A DNA stretch of 32,987 nt from an uncultured Patescibacteria group bacterium (GTDB lineage Bacteria > Patescibacteriota > JACMRA01): positions 1-32,987 of the forward strand of contig CALIJC010000002.1 of NCBI GenBank assembly GCA_938017575.1, written 5' to 3'. Under the pieces are notes generated by a model. It was not told where the DNA came from. It did not search any database and saw only the letters and a list, made by a program, of their open reading frames with translations. This document shows positions 13,121 through 22,200 of this stretch, piece by piece (the first letter of the stretch is position 1; each line of letters opens with the position of its first letter). Position numbers and translations under genes: made by a program.

Positions 13121-14248
13121 ATGGCAGATTATTACCAAATTTTAGGTGTTGATAAAAGCGCAACACAAGATGATATCAAGAAAGCCTATCGCAAACTTGC
13201 ACATAAATACCACCCCGATAAAAACCCTGGGGATAAAGAATCTGAGAATAAATTCAAAGAAATCAATAACGCTTACGAAGTCGTAGGAGATCCAAAAAAA
13301 CGTAATGATTACGATAGGTTTGGCGGAAACACTGGTAAATACCAACAGTATGCTAATGGTCAAGGAGGTTTCGGTGGTTTTGGTGGCCCAGGTGGCGGAT
13401 TTGAAAATGTAGATTTTAACTTTGGCGGTGGAAGCGGAGGTTTTGGTGATATTAACGATGTTTTTGAAACTTTTTTCGGTGCTGGATTTAATAATTCTGG
13501 AAAACAAACCACCAGTCGTAGCCGCGGTGTAAACATAGAAATGAAAATTGATTTAACTCTCGAAGAAGCTGCCGAGGGTGCCAAAAAATCTTTTACATAT
13601 AAACATAAAACCAAATGTAAGAACTGTAATGGAAATGGTCACGAACCTGACAGTGGTGTAAAAACCTGCACAACTTGTAAAGGCAAAGGAAAAATCTATC
13701 AACGTGTCGAGACAATATTTGGAACAATCCAACAAGAAACACAGTGCCCTGAGTGTGAAGGAATAGGAAAAATTTACGACAAAAAATGTAATGTTTGTAC
13801 TGGTCATGGTTATACTAATGAGCAAGAAGAATTAGAAATAGAAGTTCCAGTTGGTGTTAGTTCTGGAGATAGAATTAGAGTTTCTGGTAAAGGCGAAGCG
13901 GGTTATAGAAATTCACAGCCAGGAGATTTGTATTTGATTGTAAACATTTTACCGCATAAACATTTAGAGAGAGACAGCCAAGACATCAAATCTACAATAG
14001 AAGTCGACTACTTTGACTTTTTACTCGGTACCAAAGTTGATGTGCAAACAGTCTGGGGAGAGGTAGAAATAGAAATTCCAAAAATCACTAACCCTGATAA
14101 AAAATTACGATTGAAAAACCAAGGAATGCCTTCATTAAATAATCCCAAAAACAAGGGTGATCATTATTTGACTTTAAAACCTGTGATGCCGAAAAAGCTT
14201 TCCAAAAAACAAATCAAAACCATCACCAGTTTACGAGATGAGCTTTAA
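13121..14248 (+). CDS. dnaJ: Chaperone protein DnaJ (type I Hsp40)
   Basis: 375 aa. J domain (1-70) with HPD at 31-33; Gly/Phe-rich linker (79-125); zinc-finger region with four CxxCxGxG repeats (C166/C169, C183/C186, C209/C212, C223/C226), all eight cysteines present; C-terminal substrate-binding and dimerisation domains (235-375). It delivers unfolded clients to DnaK and stimulates its ATPase. DnaK and GrpE are not in the window, so dnaJ is transcribed apart from them, from its own constitutive-looking promoter. Nothing is degenerate in the sequence. Confidence 0.97.
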   Translation: MADYYQILGVDKSATQDDIKKAYRKLAHKYHPDKNPGDKESENKFKEINNAYEVVGDPKKRNDYDRFGGNTGKYQQYANGQGGFGGFGGPGGGFENVDFNFGGGSGGFGDINDVFETFFGAGFNNSGKQTTSRSRGVNIEMKIDLTLEEAAEGAKKSFTYKHKTKCKNCNGNGHEPDSGVKTCTTCKGKGKIYQRVETIFGTIQQETQCPECEGIGKIYDKKCNVCTGHGYTNEQEELEIEVPVGVSSGDRIRVSGKGEAGYRNSQPGDLYLIVNILPHKHLERDSQDIKSTIEVDYFDFLLGTKVDVQTVWGEVEIEIPKITNPDKKLRLKNQGMPSLNNPKNKGDHYLTLKPVMPKKLSKKQIKTITSLRDEL

Positions 14249-14288
14249 TCAACCACACCTTGACTATTGTCTATATATATGATAGGTC

Positions 14289-14308
14289 TACCTGCAGGTT
14301 TGCAGGTA
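14289..14308 (+). promoter_or_regulatory. Hairpin that buries the ribosome-binding site of the 14314 gene
   Basis: TACCTGCA-GGTT-TGCAGGTA, perfect 8-bp arms. The only Shine-Dalgarno-like bases (CAGG in 14303-14306) lie inside the 3' arm, 7-8 nt before the ATG. Confidence 0.5.
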
Positions 14309-14313
14309 ATTAT

Positions 14314-14610
14314 ATGAGTATCAGCTCTTACCAGAAAAAAAATGAGCAAAATAAAATCTGGATAACAGGAGGGTTAATTGCCCTAGTTATAACATTATGC
14401 TTTGCTCTGGGTATTCATGCTCCTATGGATATCAAAAACAACCAAACAAAAACAATACAGCTAACCCACCAGGAGCGTTTTAATAAAGATCTAATGGGTT
14501 ATGTTGTTAACATACTAATTATATTTGAAACAGGTGCTGTTCTTATGGCAACAGCAAGGTTCATTTACTTCCAGTACAAAATTAAAGAACTAAACTCTAA
14601 AAGGTCATAA
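14314..14610 (+). CDS. Small membrane protein, two TM helices
   Basis: 98 aa from ATG 14314. An upstream TTG at 14260 (part of TTGACT, a -35) would add 18 residues encoded by the hairpin and is rejected. Hydrophilic N-terminus MSISSYQKKNEQNK, TM1 about 15-34 (IWITGGLIALVITLCFALGI), a polar loop of about 30 residues, TM2 about 61-86 (MGYVVNILIIFETGAVLMAT, then ARFIYF), and a basic tail YKIKELNSKRS. By the positive-inside rule both ends are cytoplasmic. No recognised family. It follows dnaJ by 65 nt without a terminator, so read-through from dnaJ is possible. Confidence 0.7.
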   Translation: MSISSYQKKNEQNKIWITGGLIALVITLCFALGIHAPMDIKNNQTKTIQLTHQERFNKDLMGYVVNILIIFETGAVLMATARFIYFQYKIKELNSKRS

Positions 14611-14650
14611 AAATTTTTATGTGTTATGATTTTTCAGAATTTCTTAAGCT

Positions 14651-14674
14651 TATGGTCGACATTTGTTGACCATA
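14651..14674 (+). promoter_or_regulatory. Inverted repeat overlapping the methyltransferase -35
   Basis: TATGGTCGACA-TT-TGTTGACCATA: 11-bp arms with one G-T pair. It contains TTGACC (14666-14671) and is followed by a TTTTT tract, so it could be the terminator of the preceding gene, an operator, or both. Confidence 0.45.
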
Positions 14675-14694
14675 TTACTTTTTAGTGCTATTAA
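14666..14694 (+). promoter_or_regulatory. Leaderless promoter of the methyltransferase gene
   Basis: TTGACC (14666-14671), 17 bp, TATTAA (14689-14694). ATG begins at 14702, eight bases after the -10. Confidence 0.6.
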
Positions 14695-14701
14695 ATTATT
14701 T

Positions 14702-15553
14702 ATGAAAAACTACGAGTTATTAGATTGTGGCAGTGGCCGTAAATTAGAAAGATATGGTGATTATATTTTAATCAGACCATGCCCACAAGCAATTTGGATG
14801 CCTTTTAATCCAGAGCTATGGAATCAGGCAGACAGTGAATTCACCAAAGAAGGTGAAAAAGGAACCTGGAAAGGATTAAAAAACCCTACTGGAATGAAGA
14901 GAAATAAACTCGGCTCAGGTTTACCGGATAACTGGACAATCGAATCAAAGTCAGGAATTAGTTGGCAAATAGAACCAAATGAATATGGTAACATTGGGAT
15001 TTTCACAGAACATTGGACTTATGTTAGTGATATGTTAAAAGATTTTGATAAAAAGGGGAAAACCCTAAACCTTTTCAGCTATACCGGTTCAAATAGTGTA
15101 GATCTAGTCAAAAATAAACACAGGGTTACTGTTGTTGATTCATCAAAAAATGCAATGGATGGCTACACATATAACCTAGGACTAAACAATCTAAGCAGAG
15201 AGGGGCAGCGATTAATTCACGAAGACGTTTTGAAATTCACGGCTCGAGAAATCCGGAGAGGAAATGAATACGATAATATCGTCTGTGATTCCCCTAGTTT
15301 TGGTAGAGGAACGAAAGGTGAAGTTTTCGATATTGATAAGCATTTAATTGAACTGTTAACTACTTGTAAAACATTGTTAGCTAAAAAAGGTAAATTATAT
15401 TTCACTTTACACTCACCGCGTTTTACAGCAACAGCTTTAGAAAATATTGCAAAGCAATTATTCGATGATAAAACAGTCACTGTAACTGAAATCCTAAATC
15501 CATGTAAATCAGGAGTCAACCTACCTTCTGGTCATTTAATCAAAGCAATCTAA
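14702..15553 (+). CDS. SAM-dependent methyltransferase, RlmI/RlmK-like (probable rRNA methyltransferase)
   Basis: 283 aa from ATG 14702; a TTG at 14663 lies within the promoter palindrome and is rejected. The N-terminal part (1-110) begins YELLDCGSGRKLERYGDYIL and contains PQAIW, a pattern common in class I methyltransferases annotated as 23S rRNA methyltransferases. The Rossmann domain follows: motif I NLFSYTGSNS (near 125), the acidic strand end VDSSKNAMD, HEDVLKF, and the catalytic-region motif CDSPSFGRG, matching D-P-P-S-F-G. The PUA domain of true RlmI is not recognisable. Target inferred as rRNA; the exact base is unknown. It abuts the convergent tatC gene with adjacent stop codons and no intergenic base. 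Confidence 0.8.
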   Translation: MKNYELLDCGSGRKLERYGDYILIRPCPQAIWMPFNPELWNQADSEFTKEGEKGTWKGLKNPTGMKRNKLGSGLPDNWTIESKSGISWQIEPNEYGNIGIFTEHWTYVSDMLKDFDKKGKTLNLFSYTGSNSVDLVKNKHRVTVVDSSKNAMDGYTYNLGLNNLSREGQRLIHEDVLKFTAREIRRGNEYDNIVCDSPSFGRGTKGEVFDIDKHLIELLTTCKTLLAKKGKLYFTLHSPRFTATALENIAKQLFDDKTVTVTEILNPCKSGVNLPSGHLIKAI

Positions 15554-16246
15554 TTATAGTTTGGATAATACTAGGGCGACTTCGTACAAAATCAAAACCG
15601 GAACAGTTATTAATATCAAACTAAAAGCATCTGGAGTTGGTGTTAACACTGCCATTATCGCGACCAAAGTTAGATAAACTACACGTCTTTGTTTTTGGAA
15701 AAATTCCAGTGATACAATTTTTGATTTAATCAAACTATATGTGATCAACGGCAACTGGAAAACAATTAAAACAACTATTGCCATTCCAATAGCAAAATCT
15801 AAATAATCAGAAGCTGTTAATAAAATATTCGTGCCATCAGGGCGGATTCCAAGCAAAACCTCTAGTGATGTTGGTAACAACCAATAGTATCCATATAAAA
15901 TTGCAATAGCAGCCAAAATAAAACCTGAAAATAAATAATTAAATGAGAATTTTTTCTCCTGAGTTTTTAAAATTGGAGTCACATAGGACCAGATAAAATA
16001 TAAAATCAAAGGCAAACCAAGAAGTAAACCAAAAAAGAAATATATTTTTAACAAATAAAAAAGCGAGTCAGTTGGAGATAAAAAATGTAGCTGCTGATTT
16101 CCAAGTGGTTTTGTAATTAGTTCTTGGAAATAAGAACCCCTCAAAAAAACAAGACCTGTACCGACTAACCAAACAGAACCTATTTTAACAAGCAGGTTTC
16201 GCAGGTCAACCAAGTGATGACTGATTGGTTTTTTTTGATCTTCCAT
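15554..16246 (-). CDS. tatC: Sec-independent translocase subunit TatC
   Basis: 230 aa, six hydrophobic segments as expected. Family hallmarks: HHLVDLRNLL near the N-terminus (for HL.ELR.RL), the SPTDSLFYLLKIYFFFGLLL stretch before TM2, and TPTPDAFSLILITVPVLILYE at the C-terminal TM5-TM6 region. TatC binds twin-arginine signal peptides and, with TatA, moves folded proteins across the cytoplasmic membrane. The start lies 12 nt after the tatA stop, so the two form an operon; no TatB is present, a minimal TatAC system. None of the secreted proteins in this window has a twin-arginine motif, so they are not its substrates. No terminator lies between this gene and the convergent methyltransferase. 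Confidence 0.95.
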   Translation of the reverse strand: MEDQKKPISHHLVDLRNLLVKIGSVWLVGTGLVFLRGSYFQELITKPLGNQQLHFLSPTDSLFYLLKIYFFFGLLLGLPLILYFIWSYVTPILKTQEKKFSFNYLFSGFILAAIAILYGYYWLLPTSLEVLLGIRPDGTNILLTASDYLDFAIGMAIVVLIVFQLPLITYSLIKSKIVSLEFFQKQRRVVYLTLVAIMAVLTPTPDAFSLILITVPVLILYEVALVLSKL

Positions 16247-16258
16247 AACTATATAATT

Positions 16259-16441
16259 CTATCCTTTTTTAGAAGTATCTTTTTTAGATTTCTTTTTTTT
16301 GTCATCACCGTTCAAAGCGGATTTAAATTCGTTGATAGACTCACCCATTCCTTTTGCAAGTCCTGGTAATTTGTCTTTTCCAAAGAATAATATAGCCAAA
16401 AAAGCAATTAAAATTATTTCTGTAGTTCCTAAGCCAAACAT
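16259..16441 (-). CDS. tatA: Sec-independent translocase subunit TatA
   Basis: 60 aa from ATG 16441; a TTG seven codons upstream adds only leader-derived residues. Classic TatA layout: a short N-terminus, one membrane helix (LGTTEIILIAFLAILFFG, about 4-21), the FGKDKLPGLAKGMGE hinge and amphipathic helix (about 20-40), and a highly charged lysine-rich tail. It forms the pore of the twin-arginine translocase. First gene of the tatAC operon. Promoter TTGCCA-17-GATAAT; no Shine-Dalgarno site. Confidence 0.95.
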   Translation of the reverse strand: MFGLGTTEIILIAFLAILFFGKDKLPGLAKGMGESINEFKSALNGDDKKKKSKKDTSKKG

Positions 16442-16461
16442 ATATATATTTTTATATATCA

Positions 16462-16490
16462 ATTATCCTGAGTTTTAAATATTTTGGCAA
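16462..16490 (-). promoter_or_regulatory. tatAC promoter
   Basis: Minus strand TTGCCA (16490-16485), 17 bp, GATAAT (16467-16462). Confidence 0.65.
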
Positions 16491-16555
16491 GTCATTGACA
16501 TTTTTAATGATTAGTCCAAAAATTAACTATCTTTTATTATTTGGAGTATAGCTAA

Positions 16556-16963
16556 ATGCATAGCACAAATACTAATAGGAAAGATTGGTTAAACAAGTTG
16601 TATATAGAGATTGATGGTTTCCTGGAATTATTAGTTCAAACAGAAAATCTAAACAATCAATATCGAAATTCACAGTTAAAATATTTATCTCTTAGTAACA
16701 AACATACAAAGTTGGTAAATAAGTACAGCAATAAAAAAACCTTTTTACGAATAACATTAGAGATTTTTAGACTTTTCCATGCTATTGGTGTAGTATTAAC
16801 AATTAATTATCTAAGAATTAATGGGTGGGATTTTAATGCCTTATGTATTCTAATTTCATCTCTTTCATTTACAGCACTAAACTCAAAATTTATAAGTATG
16901 TACATTGAGTACAGAAAACAAAATAAGACTAACTTAATTATACACAATTATTCACTAGTCTAG
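16556..16963 (+). CDS. Small membrane protein, tandem paralogue A
   Basis: 135 aa, ATG with GGAG (16543-16546) nine bases upstream. The hydrophilic N-terminal 60 residues are probably helical or coiled-coil (LYIEIDGFLELLVQTENLNN), followed by two hydrophobic segments (about 63-85: FLRITLEIFRLFHAIGVVLT; about 92-113: FNALCILISSLSFTALNSKF) and a basic tail YIEYRKQNKTN. The C-terminal 70 residues align with the next gene (YSNKKTFLRITLEIFRL versus YNEKTTSRISLELLRI; both end Y-E-x-Y/R-K). The promoter region begins TCATTGACA as in the next gene, and the terminator has the same stem. Unknown family; an inner-membrane protein with a cytoplasmic N-terminal helix is inferred. Confidence 0.75.
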   Translation: MHSTNTNRKDWLNKLYIEIDGFLELLVQTENLNNQYRNSQLKYLSLSNKHTKLVNKYSNKKTFLRITLEIFRLFHAIGVVLTINYLRINGWDFNALCILISSLSFTALNSKFISMYIEYRKQNKTNLIIHNYSLV

Positions 16964-16987
16964 TTTGTATTATCACCCACAATAAAA

Positions 16988-17020
16988 AAGGACTCCCGCA
17001 GAGTCCTTGATTTTCTTTTA
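16988..17020 (+). terminator. Terminator after paralogue A
   Basis: 8-bp stem AAGGACTC / GAGTCCTT, loop CCGCA, then GATTTTCTTTT. Nearly identical to 17619-17648. The remaining bases to 17178 hold only TTGACA (17115-17120) and an AT-rich leader. Confidence 0.9.
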
Positions 17021-17178
17021 TTCCAATAAAATTATCATAAAACATTAATATAGAATTAAAAATATATTGTTTATAAATAGAAGCAAAGTAATTTAAATAA
17101 GCTAAATTCAATCATTGACAATTTGAACTAATTATCAAAATAACTCAAATAGTGATTTGGATAGTTTAGGTGCAGCAA

Positions 17179-17592
17179 ATGAAAACAAAAGAATTTCACA
17201 CAAAATCCACAAAATTATTTTCTAGAATCGCCTCTTGTTTATATGACGAATTTAAAAGTCTATCATTTTTAATATATAAATCAATTAAAGAGGGTATAGA
17301 AAAAACAGAAAGAACTAATTCAAGACTACAAACTTTGTCTCTTCAGCAGCAATTAAATGTTAAAAAATACTACAATGAAAAAACAACTTCTAGAATTTCC
17401 TTGGAGTTACTAAGAATCATTTTTTTGCTAGGCGTGATTTTAACATTAACTTCACTTTTTAATGATTTAGATTTTGGAACAATATGTGTCTTTGTAGCCT
17501 GTTCAAGTCAAGTGTTTGCACACACTGGGTATATTGAGAGATACAAAGCAAGCAGAAAAGAGACGCTAGTTAATCAACTAACCTCAAACTAA
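17179..17592 (+). CDS. Small membrane protein, tandem paralogue B
   Basis: 137 aa from ATG 17179 with AGG eight bases upstream; a GTG at 17170 overlaps that site. The N-terminal 75 residues are charged and helical (LYDEFKSLSFLIYKSIKEGI, EKTERTNSRLQTLSLQQQL), followed by two hydrophobic segments (about 83-99: LLRIIFLLGVILTLTSL; about 102-118: DFGTICVFVACSSQVFA) and a basic tail IERYKASRKE. Clearly paralogous to the preceding gene in its C-terminal half, with duplicated promoter and terminator. The N-terminal halves have diverged more than the membrane part. No known family. Confidence 0.75.
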   Translation: MKTKEFHTKSTKLFSRIASCLYDEFKSLSFLIYKSIKEGIEKTERTNSRLQTLSLQQQLNVKKYYNEKTTSRISLELLRIIFLLGVILTLTSLFNDLDFGTICVFVACSSQVFAHTGYIERYKASRKETLVNQLTSN

Positions 17593-17618
17593 GAAATCTA
17601 AATTTATGTTCAGCAAAA

Positions 17619-17648
17619 AAGGACTCCTGCAGAGTCCTTGATTTTTTG
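17619..17648. terminator. Bidirectional terminator between paralogue B and trigger factor
   Basis: 8-bp stem AAGGACTC / GAGTCCTT, loop CTGCA, T-run on the right and A-run on the left, between convergent genes. Confidence 0.9.
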
Positions 17649-17663
17649 TATTTTTAAACTATA

Positions 17664-19082
17664 TTATTTTTTCTTTGATTCTTTCTTCTCTCCGGCTTCT
17701 TTCTTTTTTTCTCGGATCTGGTCAAATAACCATTGAGCGGACATTTGTTTCATTAGTGTAGAGAAAGCAAACTCTTTGGCTCTTTGCTCATCAATTCCAG
17801 GTTGCAAACCAAACTTTTGTGGATCTTGCATAACTTCTTTAGCTGCCAATTCAGATTGCTCTGGAGAAACTTTGTTCTCGATTTTAGACTCGTACACAAC
17901 ATTCCAGATTGAGCTTAATTTAAACTCATTACGCACATAGTCTGCAATAATTTTTTTCATTTCAATCTCATCAGTAGTTTTTTTGTCGCTACCAGGAATA
18001 CCAGAAATTGCAAAAATCTCAGCAACATCTCTATTTTGTTTCTCACTATCTGCTTTTATTAAACCGAAAATTCTATCTGATTCTTGGATAATTCTATCTT
18101 CAGAAACAGGAAAATCTCCACTTTTTTCAATTACAGTTTTTAAAACATTCTTTTGCCATCTATCTTCAATCAACTTTTCAGTTTCTTTGTCATAGTAGTT
18201 TGTAACATATTCATCAAAACCTTTTTCATCTGTAAAATTAGAATGATTATGTCCGTCATGATTAACTTTAGTTAGAACCTCTTCGATTGTTGAATATTCA
18301 GGAGTACTCAAAGTTTTTACAGTCACAGTAAATTCAGCTTTTTTTCCAGCTAAAGATGCCTCGAAGTAATTTTTTGGAAATTCTACCTCAAAAGTTTTTG
18401 TCTCTCCGACTTTGGTGCCTTTTAGACCTTTTTCAAAATCAGGTAAAAATTGTCCAACCCCCAGCCCTGCTTTCATATCAACTGCGTTCAATCTAGGATC
18501 GTCTTTACCATCAACTTTTCCACTCATGTCGATAGTTACTTGACTTCCATCTTCTACAGATCCTTCTTTGACTTCTGTATATTCATTGTGACTAGCAATA
18601 AATCCAGATTTTTCTTTGGCAATAAATTCCTTAACAGTTAATCTATCTCCTAAATCATTTTCTTTCGGTCTGGCAACTTTTAAAGTTTTCAAAAACCCAA
18701 AATCAATTTCTGGAAGTAATTCTGCAGCCAAAGTAAATGAAAATCCATCTTCAGATTTTACAGAGTCAGGAACCACAGTATACGTCGGCATTAGAGCAAT
18801 TCTAGATTTTTCTTTCAAATCTTTTTGAGCTTCGACAAGTGCTTCTTGGGTATATTTCTCAAGAGATTCTTTCATTATCGTTTGCTCCAGGGCAGCTTTA
18901 TTAATGTTTTTCTCGACCAAGTCTTTTGGTGCTTTTCCTTTCCTAAAACCTGGAACCTCAACAGTACTTAGGTATTGCTCCTCTAATCTATCTCTCCATT
19001 TTGTGTATTCTTCTTTTGGAACTTTGAATTCCAATTTGTAGTTTATTTTATTTTCAATTTTCGCGCTCAATACCTTTGACAT
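17664..19082 (-). CDS. tig: Trigger factor (ribosome-associated chaperone / PPIase)
   Basis: 472 aa from ATG 19082 (MSKVLSAKIENK). A longer frame to 19178 adds 32 residues read from the promoter region and is rejected. N-terminal ribosome-binding domain with the signature VPGFRKGKAP (43-52); FKBP-like PPIase domain (about 165-260: VEDGSQVTIDMSGKVDGK, GVGQFLPDFEKGLKGTKVGE); long helical C-terminal chaperone arms; lysine/glutamate-rich tail (EKKKEAGEKKESKKK). It shields nascent chains at the ribosome exit. A His-rich loop, NHDGHNHSN, between PPIase and C-terminal parts is unusual. ClpP/ClpX genes, frequent neighbours elsewhere, are absent. No Shine-Dalgarno site. Confidence 0.95.
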   Translation of the reverse strand: MSKVLSAKIENKINYKLEFKVPKEEYTKWRDRLEEQYLSTVEVPGFRKGKAPKDLVEKNINKAALEQTIMKESLEKYTQEALVEAQKDLKEKSRIALMPTYTVVPDSVKSEDGFSFTLAAELLPEIDFGFLKTLKVARPKENDLGDRLTVKEFIAKEKSGFIASHNEYTEVKEGSVEDGSQVTIDMSGKVDGKDDPRLNAVDMKAGLGVGQFLPDFEKGLKGTKVGETKTFEVEFPKNYFEASLAGKKAEFTVTVKTLSTPEYSTIEEVLTKVNHDGHNHSNFTDEKGFDEYVTNYYDKETEKLIEDRWQKNVLKTVIEKSGDFPVSEDRIIQESDRIFGLIKADSEKQNRDVAEIFAISGIPGSDKKTTDEIEMKKIIADYVRNEFKLSSIWNVVYESKIENKVSPEQSELAAKEVMQDPQKFGLQPGIDEQRAKEFAFSTLMKQMSAQWLFDQIREKKKEAGEKKESKKK

Positions 19083-19113
19083 AAATAATATATTAATTAA
19101 CACACAATCCTTG

Positions 19114-19135
19114 TTGACATATATAAAAATGTCAA
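19114..19135. promoter_or_regulatory. Face-to-face TTGACA pair upstream of tig
   Basis: TTGACAT-ATATAAAA-ATGTCAA: a perfect 7-bp inverted repeat made of two opposed -35-like hexamers. The minus-strand copy (19135-19130) can serve tig; a -10 is not clear. Confidence 0.4.
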
Positions 19136-19157
19136 GAACTCTATAGTTAGAAATTAA

Positions 19158-19186
19158 TTGACAAAATTGCATAGACAAATTATTAA
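19158..19186 (+). promoter_or_regulatory. Promoter of the penicillin-binding protein gene
   Basis: TTGACA (19158-19163), 17 bp, TATTAA (19181-19186); predicted leader about 27 nt, no Shine-Dalgarno site. Confidence 0.65.
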
Positions 19187-19219
19187 TTCAAGTTACATAA
19201 CCAACTAACAGCAATAATT

Positions 19220-22200
19220 ATGGAAGAGAAAAAACATAATTCACACACCACTCACCACTCCACCGAAGATATCGCTGGTATTGAGCCTAAATCTATTAAG
19301 GTAATCAAAAAAGGGAGTAAAATTAGTACAGAATTTAACCATTTTGATCATAGTGCTGGTGAAGCAAAATCTGATGATTTGATTGGTAAAAAAAATTCTA
19401 ACAATCGTAGTCAAAGCTTGTCTAAACTCAGAAAAAGATTTGGATTTTCATGGAATAATTTTGGAAGGAAATTTGTCCTTGGTGGCCTTGTTGTTGGTTT
19501 AATCGGAATTATTGGTATTAGTATATTAGCTGCTTGGCTAATCGGTGTTTGGAATAACACTCCAGAAATCGACACATTTAATGAACCAGTACAAAGCAGT
19601 ATTGTCTACGATAGAAATGGAGATGAATTATTCAAATTCTTTAGTGAGGAAAGGCGTGAAGTTGTTGATTTGGATCAAATCCCTCGACATATGCAATTAG
19701 CTATCTTAGCTCTAGAGGATGAAAACTTTTATTATAACGAGTCAGGAATTCCATGGAGTAACATTTTTGGAGCAACTTTCCAGTGCGTAACCAAAGCTGG
19801 TGATAACTGCCGTGGTGCTAGTGGACTTTCTCAGCAATTAGTCAAAAACATTACCGGAGATAATCAAGCAACTCTATCTAGAAAATTTAGAGAATTGTTT
19901 ACTGCAATTAAACTAAATCAGGATAAAAACAAGCAAGAAATTATTGCCATGTATCTAAACCAAGTACCTTTTGGTAGAAACGCATATGGAATCCAAGAAG
20001 CTTCTAAAAGCTATTTTGGCAAAGACGTTAGTGAGGTCACAGTTCCTCAAGCTTGTTACCTAGCATCTATGGTTCAAAGACCATCTACTTTCTCTCAAAG
20101 TATTAATAACCCTGAAAGTGACGCATTCAAAGATTTAGAGTTTAGAAAAAATACTTGTTTAGAGAAACTTCAAACAAATAGATTAGAAGGTGATAACATT
20201 GAGCCATTTATTGAAACTGTTGAGGAATTAGAGGAATTTCAAAATCAACCTGTTGCAGATGCCGGGTTTATAGAATATGTTGTCGAAAATAAATACCCTC
20301 ACTTTAGAGATTATATTACTGCAGAATTACGTAAATTAAATATTAGTGAGCAAGCCCTTTTGACTCAAGGCTACAAAATTACAACAACTATCGACCCAAC
20401 AATCCAAGCCCAAGTCGACGAAACTTTCGCTAATTTAGGTGAGTCTACATTAGATGCCCAAGGTGTAAACAACGGAGCAGCTTTAGTTTTGGATGGCCCA
20501 ACTGGACAAATCATCGCCATGAAAGGTTCTCGTGATTATAATAATACTGATATTGATGGTCAGGTTAATATCACTACCTCGCCGCAGCAACCTGGAAGTA
20601 GCATCAAACCTTATGTTTATTTGTCAGCATTTAACCAAGGATTTAACCCAGCGACTACTTTAATCGATAACAAAATGGACTTTGGTGGAGGTTTCATTCC
20701 AAAAAACTTTACTGATCGAAATAATGGAATCATGAGCATCAGAAGAGCTCTCCAAAACTCATATAATATTCCAGCCGTAAAAGCAATGTATCTATCTGCT
20801 GGTGGTACAGATTCAATTCAAACACCTGGAGCTGCAGAAGGAACTGGGCTAGATAATTTCTTTGGAACTGTAGAGCAAATGGGACTAGATTTCCCTTGTA
20901 TCCCAGTTGGAGCAGAAGCTGAAAAATGTAGCGACCCTGCCAAGGAAAACAATGCTTATAGAGACAGGTGTTTCTTGAGTACTTCTATTGGTGGTTGTGA
21001 AGTAACAATGGTTTCACACGCAACTGGTATCAATACTATTCTACAAAATGGTAATCTCAGAACCGCTACCCCATTTATCAGTATAATTGACCCAAAAACC
21101 AACACTGATATCTACAAAGCTAACCAAGAAAGCGATAATCCAATTTATCAAGTAGAAGATGGAATCATTGATCCTGCTGTTGCTAGGCAAACTGCAAATG
21201 TGCTTACAGACTGGAGAGAAAGAGGTGTAGCTTTTTGTGGAGCTTATGGTAGACGATGCGATTTATCAAAGAATTTAGATTTAGTTGACCAAGGATGGGA
21301 TGATGACAACGCTGTTGCTGCTAAAACAGGAACTACAGACGAGATTAGAGATATGTGGACAGTTGGAGGATCTCCATATTATACTGTTACTACATGGGCT
21401 GGAAACACTGACAACACACCTGCATTTTCTACCGCTAGCTCATCTGTATCTGCTGGAGGACTTTGGAAAGATATAATGGTCAAGCTACATGAATCAAAAG
21501 AAAAAACAGGGTTTAGCAAAGATGGTTTAACTCCAACAGGTTTGGATAGCTTCTCAGGTTTATTAGGTTCAGGAAAAACTGAATTACTAACCGAAAAACA
21601 AATTGGAATCCTTCAAGAAACCCAAGCCAAATTTAACAGTGGCAGTTTTAATGGAATCGACGCAGGAATTTTTGAAAACAGAGGTGTAGTTTCTACTACC
21701 AGGTTAAACATTAACAAGGTTGATGGAAAAATCGCTGTAGAAGGTAAAACTCGACCTGAAAATATTGAGACTCAAACATTTGTTCAAATCGTTCCAGAAT
21801 TCCCGGTTGAACCATGGAAAGGGATTGCAGCTGCTTACAATAAAAACTTTGGGCAAGCGCCAACAGAATTCTCTGAACAAGATCAAATTTCTGACCAAAA
21901 CAGTTTACCAAAAATTACGGTAAATGCTTCAGAAAATAATCAAGCCCCTGCAACAATTTCTGCATCCGCAACACCAACTGGTAACCAAGATAAGACTGTA
22001 ACAGATATTGAAATTTATATAGACGGAGATTTAGTAGCTTCTTCTCAATCTGACAAAGTTAGTTTCAATGCAAACTCTATCCAAGGTAAAAAATCTATCC
22101 GAGTAAAGGCTCGAGATAGCTATGGATTGGAAAATGAACTAACTGTAAACAATGTTGAGTTTGGCTCTACAGCAACTATCAATAATCCTGACACAGTTTC

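Noticed and set aside
13142..13825. Three long frames antisense to dnaJ
   Set aside because: They mirror the Gly-rich and zinc-finger coding sequence of an unmistakable dnaJ; composition is low-complexity Pro/Phe/Ser with no start signals.
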